Source: Bradysia coprophila
Taxonomy: Eukaryota; Arthropoda; Insecta; Diptera; Sciaridae
NCBI RefSeq assembly: GCF_014529535.1
Contig: NW_023503608.1
Span: 10,032,501-10,096,500 of the forward strand
DNA length: 64,000 bases
Direction of reading: 5' to 3'
In this document: positions 1-12,600 of the stretch, piece after piece
How the letters are laid out: every line of letters starts with the position of its first letter
How positions within the stretch are numbered: the first letter of the stretch is position 1
Position numbers and translations under genes: made by a program
Notes under the pieces: model-generated
The model's input: only the letters and a program-made list of their open reading frames with translations
Told to the model about the DNA's origin: nothing
The model's database searches: none

Positions 1-1352
1 TTATTTTTTGCGGTCACATGACAGACCCTGGAGCGTAGATATGGCATATTTTTTTACCTAATCTGTTGATATATATTTTGCTATAAGAAAACGTGGACCA
101 AAGCTGTTGTTGTCGATAACAGCTGAGTGGTCTATTGAAAAGTATCTTCGACGATTGAAGTTAGTTGGGACACTTGCCCTTCCTCATTAATCACAAACTC
201 TTACTGATGGCAACATAAAGAGATTTCCTACGTGCGTTCCACATTCCACGAATTCCCCCAACACGTACCACACGGATATTAAAATCTGACAATCGAAATA
301 CGTACTCTGTTCAACCAAATTATTTCATTCCACGGCAGGTCGTGTTTCATTCTGTTTAAAATAAATTAGACTAAATCAATCAGTGACGATCGTAAAGGAT
401 ATGTTTCTGATAAGTTAAGAATATTCATTTAGATTGAAATTAAATTTAGTAAGAAAATGGAGTCTGATATCAACGACTGATATTGCGAAACATTTTTTAA
501 ATTCTTTCCTTTTTTATTGTCCCCACGGGTCAGATATGTGGTTAATAAGCACAGTTTCGGTCTAAAGCATTTTATTGCAATAATTCAGACGAGACAACTA
601 GGATTCGGTTGGCTAGACTTCCTAAATCCCATTCAACAAAAACGTGTCGATTTAACTTTACGGTCAATTAAACTTCGAATGTCCTTTGATTCGTTTCATG
701 CATACCGAGACCATTGAAATACGTTCTAACGCTGTACATCCCAGATTAGAGATTGTATTGTTGCCGTTTGTACATAAAAATGTTTATTTATTCAGTTATT
801 CAGTTATTTTATTACGTTGAATTGTCCTGCTGAATGGCATTCAGATGAAGAAATCATTTCATTTTATTAGGCGAGTAATGTTAAAACCGCTGAGGTCAGT
901 GCCATACCTTTTGTGGTATGTAAAATTTTATGAAAGCCTGACCCACTTGAGCAACTTGGACAGTAGGTGAGACAACAAATAAAATGTACACTCGTAAAGT
1001 GTGGAAACTTAAAATATTTTCGTATGACGTATGCTAAGCATGATACAACGGTCTTTTATTTTCTCGTTATATTGAAATATAACAAATGATGCATGCTGAT
1101 AAATAACCAGACTCGACATTCTTCGCATAACGAATATATATATAAATGTATGATGTGTCCTAGCTGTGTGCGGAATAAATCTATTCAATTTATCAGAAAC
1201 TTTTATGGATAGTAGCGAAGCTACACCATGACACCCAATGCACTCTAAAGTTGCACTTTCATTATTTATGAGTTACTTCTGAGCATTGATTGTGCATATG
1301 AAATGGCTTGTGCGCATTATACGTATACACAGCTCATATTGTATCGGCTGAA

Positions 1353-1406
1353 TTGGACTTTTGTGCGGTACTTGGACTTTTGTGCAGTACTTTGACTTTT
1401 GTGCGG
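1353..1406. repeat. Short tandem repeat, unit about 19 bp, nearly three copies
   Basis: Successive copies share the core GGACTTTTGTGC; the third has TGACTTTTGTGC. The period is about 19 bases, with small substitutions between copies. Nothing suggests coding. Confidence 0.75.
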
Positions 1407-2727
1407 GCGCTGCATTTTGTTGTTGTTTGAAAATTAATTGTTTTGTAAATGAAAGTATGAAATTGATTCTGAATTAAATTGTCAATAAATTTTTACATTT
1501 TTTTTCATAAAACAATAAATTTTCAAAGCGAAACAATTTAACGCAGCACGTCCACACAACATTTCTTGCATTTGCGAGCGAAGCCAGTTATGGTAAAACA
1601 AATGGATTTTCATGTCATGTCAAGTGATGTTTAATAATAATTATTAATCGTATAAAAATATCAATTTTCAACAAATTATCAACAGTCGAGTTACTCGAAT
1701 CGCTTAACGTCAATGTTTCAAAAAAGCTCTAAAGCTTTTCGGAAAGCTCAAAATTGTCCATGATTTTAAATACTCATTTTGGTTCACTGCTAAAGCAATT
1801 GCTAAAAATGTAAAACCGTAACGAGTATTACTTTCAAGGGCTGCGGAAAAACAAGAAAAAGCATTTTGAAAATTTACTATATAGTTGCGTTTGTACAGCT
1901 ATTACTGAACTGATGGACTGTTAGAAGTATATAAGATAAACTTTCTAAATAATAAAAATCTTTGTACCGCTTCGTCTGATATAACACTCATAAAGTTACA
2001 CATGCACAAATGATTCTCAATATTACATCCACGTACAATTTTATGAGCCGGTCACACATTTCCAGCATTTTGCTCCACGCTAACGTATTTCTACCCAAAG
2101 ATTTATAGACAAATGTCTCGCACGATGGATACAATACATTTGGCATTTTGATAAAAATGTATGACCATGTATAATGTACAGTACCTACATGCCATTCCAT
2201 TCATTTACGTCGACACATTAACTTTCCTACACCCATACAATGTAATTAACATTCCTCCCGAGACGCGCACAACAAAAGAACGTAAATAATAATATTTCTG
2301 ACCGAATTCATAAATTCATAATCCCCCTCAGCCTACCGGAAAACTGTTTTTCCAGCTACCTTTTCGGTAGAAATCCACCCATTATCTGAACGCGTTCACC
2401 TAACCATTAGCTCGTAAAATTCTTTCGAAATCATTTTTTTCCCTATGTTTTCTTTTTTCTATGTTTGGGCCCAAACAATGTTGAACAATTCCATAACCGA
2501 GATCGTAAACGCATGGCCTAATAAACACAGTATTTTTATGGAAAATACACACAATTTTCCTTCAGTTTATGAAAAATAAAAGCGAAATATTATTCAAACA
2601 CAATACGCTCTGGATACTATGTTATATGAGTGTATGAGGTGAGGATATGGAACTTTAACAAAATCATTTGTTGTTCAGAAATGAAAAGAAAAATAATGTT
2701 ACCCAGCCAGTTAAGGAATCGTACATA

Positions 2728-2797
2728 CTGATACATACAGCTATAGCTGTACATTGTACATACAGCTACAGCTGTACATTGTACATACAGCTGAATC
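2728..2797. repeat. Tandem repeat of palindromic units
   Basis: A unit of about 25 bp containing ACAGCTGTACATTGTACAT is repeated two to three times. Each unit is itself nearly palindromic (AGCTATAGCT or AGCTACAGCT, TGTACATTGTACA), so the tract can form several alternative hairpins. Confidence 0.75.
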
Positions 2798-5109
2798 TAC
2801 GGTTCATATATCTACGTCTACAAATAAACAACCAAAAATGCGAGAGATGAAAATGTATGAAAATGTACGCAAAGGGACGCGTAATTTGCAACAAAAAGGA
2901 AAATGTTTTCCATTTTTTTTCCTATATTTTTTTCTCCTTAACATATTCGTTTACCAAATAAGCGTCAGACGAGTTGTTTTCGAACAAATACTTTTCAAAC
3001 ATGCAACGAGAGAAAACCCTAAATAAATAAAATGAAAAAAATCATGTTGTTGTGTTGTGACGAAGTTTAAAAGGAATACATTCTCTCATATATGCTTAGC
3101 AAACGACTCAATTAGATTACGTATTTTCTTTAACGACTAGAGCAACATTTCTTTGTAACGACGTTGCTGATTGTATACGAAGTGATTTGGATACCTAAGA
3201 ACCCAGTACCGATGAAGCAAATTTTATGTTTATTTTAAACCGAGATTTAGAAGATGTGGAGTGGGCTTAACGATAGAATTCCAATAATTTTCTTTTCGCG
3301 AATCAATAGCTCATCAACAAATTCAACAAGTTGTCGATAATTTTGGTTTCCTGCTGCAAATTTGTGTGTTTAACCATAAAGAAATGACAAGCGTATCGTC
3401 CTGTGCTCACAGTGCTTTAATCCGTTTCTTCACTTGTTTACGGTATTGCGAACCCTCTGATGCAAAATCATGTACTTCATTTGTTTTAACACACACTAAT
3501 ACAAAGCCAGAGCTCATCGTTTATATTTGTCATCGTTATCGATTACATGTGACTAGCACATTTTCGCCAAAACTTTTTCAGTGGAAGACAGGTTACGTTT
3601 CGTATTCCACGTTATCGTTTTGTATTCAATTAACTGTCTTATATTCGTCATGTAACTGGCTCGATGTACGCACCAATTTTATCTCGCTCTTATGTCGAAT
3701 TTGATATTCACAATAAAAGAAACCCGATAGCTAATAAGGGTTCTACGTGTACCATTACTTCGATGACAATTGGCATTCTACCTTTCTTTCTGTCGGAAAT
3801 TATTTAAATAATGTTGTGAAGAAAAACAAAAATCGGTAATTCCATGAATTAAAATAACCCAGAGCCCAGGCCAGATGCTACTATCTTTAGAATTTACATG
3901 TTTGGGATGGTATAGTCTAAAGAGATAGTTGAAAAAAAAAATTGTTTGCTTAATTTTTGGTTAATTAATTAGTTTGTCAAATATCATTAGTGTCAAATAC
4001 TCTGACAGGAATCTGACTATTTTATTGACAGTGGTTTACTTTACAATATTACGTCTGTCTGCTGTATTCGTGAAGGAGTTCATAAGTCTTCCTATTATGG
4101 GGAATTTGAAATTCAAATCGAAAAGTACATAATTTTATAAGTTATGGTTGCCAGCTTCTTTGCATCCTGATTCTGAAAGATCGTGTTCAGAAAACCTTTT
4201 TACTTCAATCATAAAGTAATATTTTGTTGCTACTTAACCCTTATTTGGTTCACTAATATAAATAATCTGCATTTACTGCAAAGAATAGCCGACTGCCATG
4301 AAACTTTTGTCAATTTGCAATATATTTCACCGGTAAAAGTTCGAAAAAAAAACTTTTTTTATTCACTTAAAAACCTATTTTCATCATGGAAAACTCATAT
4401 AGATTTGATCAAAGGAAAACAAAATTTCCAAAACATAACTTTACAGATTTTCGTTTTTTTTTAATTTTTTTTCTTTTTTATACTTCTTCAGTGAAAAATT
4501 TTATTTATTGGTCCGGTGGGTGGGGGATTTGTGTGTTGCGCCTGGGCTCTAGAAGTTGATTTGTTTGTATCTCTGTATGTAAGTACGTTAAAGGTATAAA
4601 TATAAAGATATCCTAAACTAATAAAACAAAATTGAATTTTGAGTTGTTGTGGGTATTATATGATGAAGAGGCAAAAGAGAAGTTCAATAAAATATAAATT
4701 ATATTTATTTTGGTTGAAAAGGAAATATGGTTTATGAATGGAAAAATGTGTGTATGTGTTTTTTTCGTCTTCTCTTATTCAGTACAGTATACAATAATAT
4801 TTTATTCATTCGAATTGGCAATATAATGAAAAGCTATGAGTTTGATGAAAAAGATTTTTATTTTTTGAATAATCGATTGGATGATGACGGATTTTTGCAA
4901 GTGAATATGGCAGATTTGGTCGTATCAAACGAAGAATAATGTTTTTCGGTTTTATCAGCACAAAGATAGCTCAATCCAATTAAAATGGAAAAAAATATAT
5001 TGGAATTTATTGACAGAGTTTGACTAAGAATAGAAAGTCGGGCCCATATCGGCTTTATTATCGAATCTGCAACTTTTTTTTGATCGATATTTTTGGGAAA
5101 CAATATTAT

Positions 5110-5660
5110 TTTACATGCTACATGCGTCGAAAACCGTACTTTTCATCTTTTAAGCACTTCTTTCGACGCCCTCAGCATGTAAAATGCATTACATAGCTCG
5201 GAATAAAAATGAAAAGTCTCGTTTTCGTGTGTTTATTGACCTCGGCTTCGCCTCGGATCATCAAAATTCACACGAAAACTCTACTTTTCATCTTTTTATC
5301 CCTAGTCATGTAAAATACTATTTCATACCTAGGACCCGAAAAGTGCGACTTCGTGGCACTTTTTCTCAGTCCAATATGAAAAATACTATTCGCACCATGG
5401 ACTAGTCGTTTTTAGCGTATTCGATTCCAGACCTCGCCTTCGGCTCTGTCTGGAAACTTCTCACACGCTAAAAAAGACTTTTAGTCCTAGGTACGAAATG
5501 TACTATTACATGCTACAGTTACATGCGTCGAAAACAGTAGTTTTCATGTTTCAAGCATTGCTTTCGAAAAGTTTCATTTTCGTGTGTTTATTAACCTCGG
5601 CTACGCCTCGGATTAACAAAATTCTCACTTAGACTCTACTTTTCTTCTCGTTATGTAAAG
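5110..5660. repeat. Duplicated hairpin-rich repeat cluster
   Basis: Two related copies of a segment containing ATGCGTCGAAAAC and TTTTCGTGTGTTTATT lie at about 5124-5300 and 5523-5650. Each has a hairpin with apex CTCGGCTTCGCCTCGG or CTCGGCTACGCCTCGG. Between them, at 5401-5485, is a further hairpin with the same kind of apex (CTCGCCTTCGGCTC) but unrelated arms. A nested smaller hairpin near 5337-5365 has a GACTTCGTGGC loop. An outer pair, ACCTAGGA / TCCTAGGT, encloses the middle hairpins. A half-copy of the first unit recurs at 32045-32100. This is probably a transposable-element family. Confidence 0.65.
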
Positions 5661-6694
5661 GGAAAAATATGAAATTCCACTAGTAGCGAGCGAATTTTCT
5701 ATTTCTCCCCAAGGTGAACACAGGTAGTTTATCCACGAAACAATCACGTCAATTTGTTACACCATTTCTTAAAAGAAAAACAACATGAAAATTTAGTTGA
5801 TTTAGGAGTTATACACTTGGGTGGAACGAATATTCCGACTTGAGAGGCCAGTAATATTCGTAGCTTGCCGACACTAGTCTAGAATTAGGCGAAAAAAGAA
5901 GACATGTACTATAACAGGAACAGTACTTTTATTACATTTGCTCTATTGTTTATATAAATGTGCGCAATTGTTAAAACGCATCTGTCAATAAACAGAGACG
6001 AAAACGGAAAAATCTTTTTGTTTAAAGTCCTTCTAGTGCTTACAAAAATTCTTTAGTTTCTTTTGTTTGGACATACATTTTTTGAAAAACACTGCTATCA
6101 CCAAATTTTGCCGGCGATAATCAGCGCCGCCACATCCTCGGGACATTTGCCTAGGGCGCAGTAAATTTAGTGGTAGAAAATTCTCTGTTTGGGGGCTCGA
6201 AATAAAATAAAATCTGTAATACCAACAGCCCTTTGCCAAGGGTGGCGTCAACGATTTTAGAGAATCATGACACATGGTAGATTGATTCATGAAGTCATTC
6301 AGAAATGATACATCAAAATTACCAATGTCAATAAAATTTTTGGATAATATCAACAATCTTAGGTACTTTGAATCGTGTTAATTCAGATAAGTGAAAAATC
6401 TCATTAACACCGAAACTAGAATCAGATAATCGAAAATACTATCATTTTCGTCAACTTAATTTCTGATCGTATGTTCGAAGTATAAACTTTCGAGAGGTAT
6501 ATGCGTTTCTTATGTTTTATGTTTATGTATGTGAATCGAATAATAATTCGAGCATTATAGTATTCAGTATTTATCTATAATTTGAATATTAGGGAAACTC
6601 CATAGTCCATTTATACACTACACTTGTCTCATAAAGAAAACTCTACTTTTTCCGTTCTTATTGTACAAAGGAATATTTCGTTTTTATTCACCAG

Positions 6695-9600
6695 ATAACC
6701 GAAGCATTGTCATTTCTACATTACTCTGGTCACGTAATACACCGAAATGTTTGTCCCTCATCAATTTTGGTGACAAAAAAGGGTACATGGAAATTAGCTG
6801 GACTAGAATTTATTGGTACGTAATTTCTCATAGAGTCAACCATTTATGCATGTACGATATGTACAACAGACGAAAATATGTACATTAATGGCATTTTAGT
6901 TTATTTTGTTTAATTTGTAAATTTTGTTCATGTTTCCATGTTTTCATAATGAATACCAAATTTATCTCATGTATACTTGGTTCATACAAACAATTTTGTT
7001 TGTCGACTTTCGGTCCGACGGTAATTCATGTGAACATGTATTCCGTTGTGGTGTGTGACCCATAATTGGTTTTGAATGAGATGATCAATATTTTTCTGTT
7101 CTTTTTTTAAAACATTTAATTAATAAGTTTGCATCGAATTGGAATTTAATTTTCGATTACCATTCACCGACAGAAAGAGTTAATGAGACTGATGCAGTGG
7201 AACCAGTTATTTGTCAGCCGTGGAGTTCACGAGCTTCGAAAATGACACAACCGAATTTAGATTTTATGGGTAAGTGAAATACATCGCTGTAAGTTGAGTC
7301 GAATATTAAGTGAGCTTGAATTTCTGAGAACAATAATTAGAATCAAATACAAGGAAAATATCGCCAAAAATGAAAGTTCTCGTTTATTTCCGCTTTAAAA
7401 ATCGAATGTAGTAAGAGTTTATTCGCAAAGTATGCACGCTCATGAGAAGGAAGGGAAATCATAGGAAAAAGTGCACTTCACACACTTAAAAAAAGTTCGA
7501 AAATTCGACATTTTTCGCGTGCGCTAGTGTCACTGAGTTTCACGTGTTATGAATGACGAAAATCCTTCATCATTCGATGATGCAAAAAGCACTTTCCTCA
7601 ATTTTTTACGCTTAAGAGTAACACAATTAATGCTCCAATTTCCAAAACTCCAGTTTTTCTGCGAATCTATCGTTCAAAATTAATGTCACAATTGGTTCGG
7701 AAGAACAACAAAATGATACGGTCGACTAAACACCCTCCATCTCGATGGTGACGTATGTACTGTGTAGTATGCGAATTCGTGAAAATACACAGAGATGAAA
7801 AAAAGTTTTAAACAAAATTACAGTTGATAATTACCGTGAAATTTCTCGTTAATAGTAAACTTGAACTTTCATCGGCACAAAATTGTATAATTGAAGAACA
7901 TTTTCATTTATCAGCTGCAATATCTCATTTCCACTTTCAATTTAAAAAAAGGAGAAAAGTGGGAGGAAAACTTCCTGAAAAAAACTTTTTCTATATTCAC
8001 AGCACCCGAGAATCAAATTCACTCCAACTGCAGCATTTTAAGTGATATGTTTTCCCTTGGTTTGGTTATGTGTGCGATATTCAATCAAGGTAGACCCTTA
8101 ATTCAGGCAAATAATTCAGCTTCTGCATATTTGAAGCAATTAGAAATGGTGAGTAAGTTAATGAATTGGAAAATGTTTCGGAGAGATGCAAAATTGTTGA
8201 TGTGGTTGATGTGCAATAATTATTTCCTCGAAAATTACTATTATTCTCTGGAATGAGGTTGAAGTGGACGGAAATGTGAAAGTTTTGGAGTAGAGAAGAG
8301 AAGTTTTTAATGAATTGTTTTTACGTTTTGAATCTCGTTGAGCACTCGTTCTGGATTGGTTTTATACATATAGAGTGAAGGATCTGATTTTTAACAACAG
8401 AAACTTTGTTCTTATGTACTCTCTGGTCTGCATTTTTTGAATCTTGATGTCAGTTATTTTTATATCCCCAGACAATGATGTTTGGAAGCTAAAGGTAAAA
8501 TGTATTAGAGTTTTCTCCAATTTTTTTTTTTAGTACATTTTGTAATACATCAGAGCATGCATACATGCAAATATGTGCAGAAAATGACGTACTACGATAA
8601 AAAATAAGGCGCATCTACAGATCAATCCACTTGGTGATTTTGATAAATATAAATTTCAATTTCTCAGGCATTTCCTTCTAGCACCCTAGCCTAAGCAAAT
8701 AAATGGTTTTCTCAACTGCAATTTTATCTACGTTCCGTTAAACTGGAATTATTTTCTCCATAAAATTGTAAGAGTGTCCTTCTTTACAGCCAACGTCAAT
8801 CTAAAGAGAAAACAATTTTCACTCAACTAAATTGGTTGTGATGCTTTTAAATTGAAAACGCGTTGTTGCACATCAACTCCATCATTCAACATCTTCTGTT
8901 GTATACATAACCACAAGCATTTATCTTTACCAGTATGAATAATTCATGTCTCCTCTATTCTTTGTGTACCGCTATAAATATACATAAATTACGAGGCAAA
9001 TTACTCATACAAAGTATAACAAAAAAATTGTAAATAAAACGAAAAACCGTCGTCCTCACGTAAATAGCTTGAAGATGCAGTACACAATATGCTGCCTCGT
9101 GTACCCATTCCATTGCAAGAAGCGACATCACGTCTGACATGTAAAGAGCCCGCCTCAAGACCAACCGCTCAGCTTTTGCAATTAATCAAATACTTCAGGT
9201 AAGTCTTTGTTTTTTAATAAAACCACAATGAATTTTAAAAAATATGAAGTGGAAAGCCAAAGAAAATCATAAAAAGTAGATGAAGTGTTCGGTTGGATTA
9301 CTTTTCGATATTACCCAGGTGAGAGGAAAGATTCAATTAATTTGATTTACAAGTAAGCTTTTTACGGATGGTTGTATCTGGTATCGGAAGCAACGACAAA
9401 AAACAGTGATCATCACATAAGAGTAGAACATTTATACCACTCATGCTACGGTTTATTGGCCGTAAAAGGCTGTTGGATTAACTGAAAAAAAAAAAAAAAA
9501 TTCTGAATTAAATCCTCAAATTTCAAGGGAAAAGTATTCTTGTCTTCCAAAAATCACTGTTGATTTAGTCGTTGTATGTAATTTATGCTGAAGCAAACGA

Positions 9601-12600
9601 AGTAGTAGATTTCCCTAAAATAGAGTCGATAATTGTGTTGGTGATACTCTTGTCATAACCATTCTCGTTCAATGTTTCAAATCAATAAGTCGGTATTTCT
9701 TCTAAAGTTTTCAAATCAAAAGGAACTTATCTTGAAAATCGAAAACGGATCAGGACAGTCGTCTGCCGAAAAAGTTTCAAATTCTGGTCAGCTTTTTGTC
9801 TCAAAAGCTCAGAACACCCCAATTAATCTTTTAGAAAAATTCTGGAAATAATTGAAATTTAATCCAACAACATATAACATCGCGAATCATATAAATCCAT
9901 GTAGCTCAGCATATTTCGGTACATATTTTTAGGCAATATTTACCGTCTGAAAATTTTACGAATCGGTTGAGTGTTTAGTTTGTATAAAAAAAAGGTACAA
10001 GATACAACAACATGTGCCTATTAGATACTTCAGACTGTTATAAATTAGCACTTAACCCTGATGGGATGAAAATTACCTTATCTGTTTTACAAAAAAGGAA
10101 AAAAAATTCTAATTTTATGAGCGAATTTTTTTCTCTCATCTATTTATAGTGATCCAGCTGTACATGCTCTGCAATTTCTAGATGTGATAAATATGAAGGA
10201 TCCAACACAAAAAGCACACTTTTATCGGAATACATTGCGAGAAGTTTTACCGTTTATACCTAGGGTGAGTGAATTGTTTTTTTTTTTTCGTTGTAAACCC
10301 TCTGATATCCTAATCATTACCATAAAACATTTCTATCTATCCCATCGCTTGCATACATATACAATTTTTTATATCCAAATGCTCCGTCTGTTCCGTTACG
10401 TAAAAATGGTGGTGTTACGAAAATGCGTCAATGAGCACCACATCGAAAAGTGACTAAATGAACATAAAAGAATCGGTTATAACATATATTTACATAATGG
10501 GGTATTGATAGCTGATGTAACACATTTTTATGTTTATTGATGCCGTAAAACATTGGACGCTAATTTGCAATAAAATCGTTTTAATTTAAATGCTTCAGTC
10601 GCAAAAAGCTCGATATAATCGTAAAAAATCCCGAAATTATGAACCTAAAATGGAGTATATATTGTATGCATAAAGTGAACAAAGTATACGCTACGTATCA
10701 CTTTATCGCTCGTATAAGATTCTGTTTTGGTATTAAATGTTTAATGGATATGCAGATCTTTGTTTATTGTTTTAAACGGAGAAGAGTTCTTCACAATCTT
10801 AACTCTTTATTCGGTTATAATTCAAAGCTAAAAACATAACGTTTTTCTTGATAATTGGTAAGAACCGAAACGTGTTCGTGAAGTAATTATGCATATTATG
10901 GCTTTCGACAACACAGAGTCATAATTTATTGACAACGAATATAAAAATAAGGAGCTCTAATAATAAAAAAAGATACAGACCTGCCGTGTAGTATTCGCGT
11001 TCAAAGAGCTGCAGAGCTTTAAGCTTCAATTATATTCCACTTTTCCTATGGAATAAAAAAACTCCAGAAGCACTCCAAAGCACACACACAGAATGCGGTA
11101 CATTTTTTGGCCTAACAGGACAGTAGCTCATTGAAATTTTCACGTAGACATTTTGACCGATGGCTTCAGTCCACATGTTATAACAAAGTTACGTTTATTT
11201 TCCATTTTTGAGTCTGTTAGAATAAAATTAGAGAGTGTGGATTGCACATTTACTAGCGAAGTCCATGCAACCATGGATGTCATAGTCAGCACAGGCTTTC
11301 AATTAAGCAATAACGTTTTTGATAAAATGTAGTCATCTACTTCAACCGATTAACTTCCCATTCTTACTTTCCAGAAATTATGGTGGCAGCATGTGTGGCC
11401 ATGTCTTCAGCAAGAGATGCGTACCGCCGAAGTATTAGCAGCCGTTCTTCAACCAGCTTTAGCACTCGTTCACGAATCCACACCCACCGAATACGAAACA
11501 ATAATTTTACCCACTTTTCGGTTTGTTCTGCGCCTCTATTTTATAAACGAAGATGATGGGTTTTGCCAACCCATCAACGCTATTAAATCAGACTTAATTC
11601 ATTTTCATTTACATCGTTTTACATGAAATTTCTACATTACCGAGTCCCATTATTCATCATTTAAATTTTCGTTTTTACAAATTAAATTCGTACACCACAC
11701 TTACCACATAGTTACAATAATTAATTTATAGAGCCATGTTTGCCGCACCAAAATCCATTCAAGCCACCGTTACCATATTGGAAAACCTTCATGTGATATT
11801 GGAGAAAACACCACGAGATGATATTCGATCGGAAGTTCTGCCCTTGTTATTTAATGCCTTTGAAAGTACAACCATTCAAGTACAGGTGAGTTTTGTATCG
11901 ATTGGATTATTAAGCGATTTCACGAAGCTTCGGGATAATTGTAAATTGTTTAAGTGTTTGGCAAATATTAGATTACCTATCAACTATATAATCGCTATAT
12001 AGCTTTAGAAGGGAGTGTGTGTGCCTCTGTATAGATTGATTTTCATTCAGAGACCAAATTACATTTCAAATTGTCGGTGATTTTATTTGCAGAGTGCAGC
12101 GTTGGTTGCTGTTGCGAATGTATATGAAACGTTAGATGAAACATCCATCAGGAAGATGGTGCTGCCGAAATTGAAATTAGTTTTTGAAAAAAATCAAAGT
12201 GATATTAAGATTATGGCGAATGTTCTGAACTGCATAGAACGAACGTTAGACAAGTTGGATAAGTCGCAGGTAAATTTTGATTCTTAGGAAAATCTCTTTT
12301 TTTTGCTCCAACATATTACGGGTATCATCGCTTGTGGGAAACACCTACTCTTACTGCGGGAAATTTGGACTCGCCCAAGTTGATAATTCTTATAATGCTT
12401 TTGCTCGCGAGGGAAGTGGAGAATTCCACCAGCATCATTGTCAATGTACTACTATAACGCCGACATTAACGACATGATAACTATATTAAAATCAAGGACA
12501 ATGAACTTATCTAGAGAAGATACAAGATTTACACGCTCAAAATCTGCCAAAACAATTCATGTTTTTGTTGGTTTCTATATTGACTACATGAAACCTGTAT

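Larger units (their letters stand above)
1..6694. other. AT-rich region without a recognised gene (SCYL2 5' intron or upstream flank)
   Basis: No exon could be supported here. The first recognised SCYL2 exon starts at 6695 in the middle of the kinase domain, so this stretch is either an intron of SCYL2 or its N-lobe exons were missed. Longest reading frames (517-717, 3366-3704) have no recognisable domain and no good splice or start context. The region holds tandem repeats near 1353 and 2728 and hairpin-rich repeats at 5110-5660, listed separately. Confidence 0.5.

Noticed and set aside
3366..3704. 112-codon frame rich in Ser, Cys and Phe
   Set aside because: No ATG at its start, no recognisable motif and no conserved features.
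4810..4939. Acidic frame MKSYEFDEKDFYFLNNRLDD, possibly a small protein
   Set aside because: Only about 37 residues from the internal ATG, no splice or promoter support and no known match.
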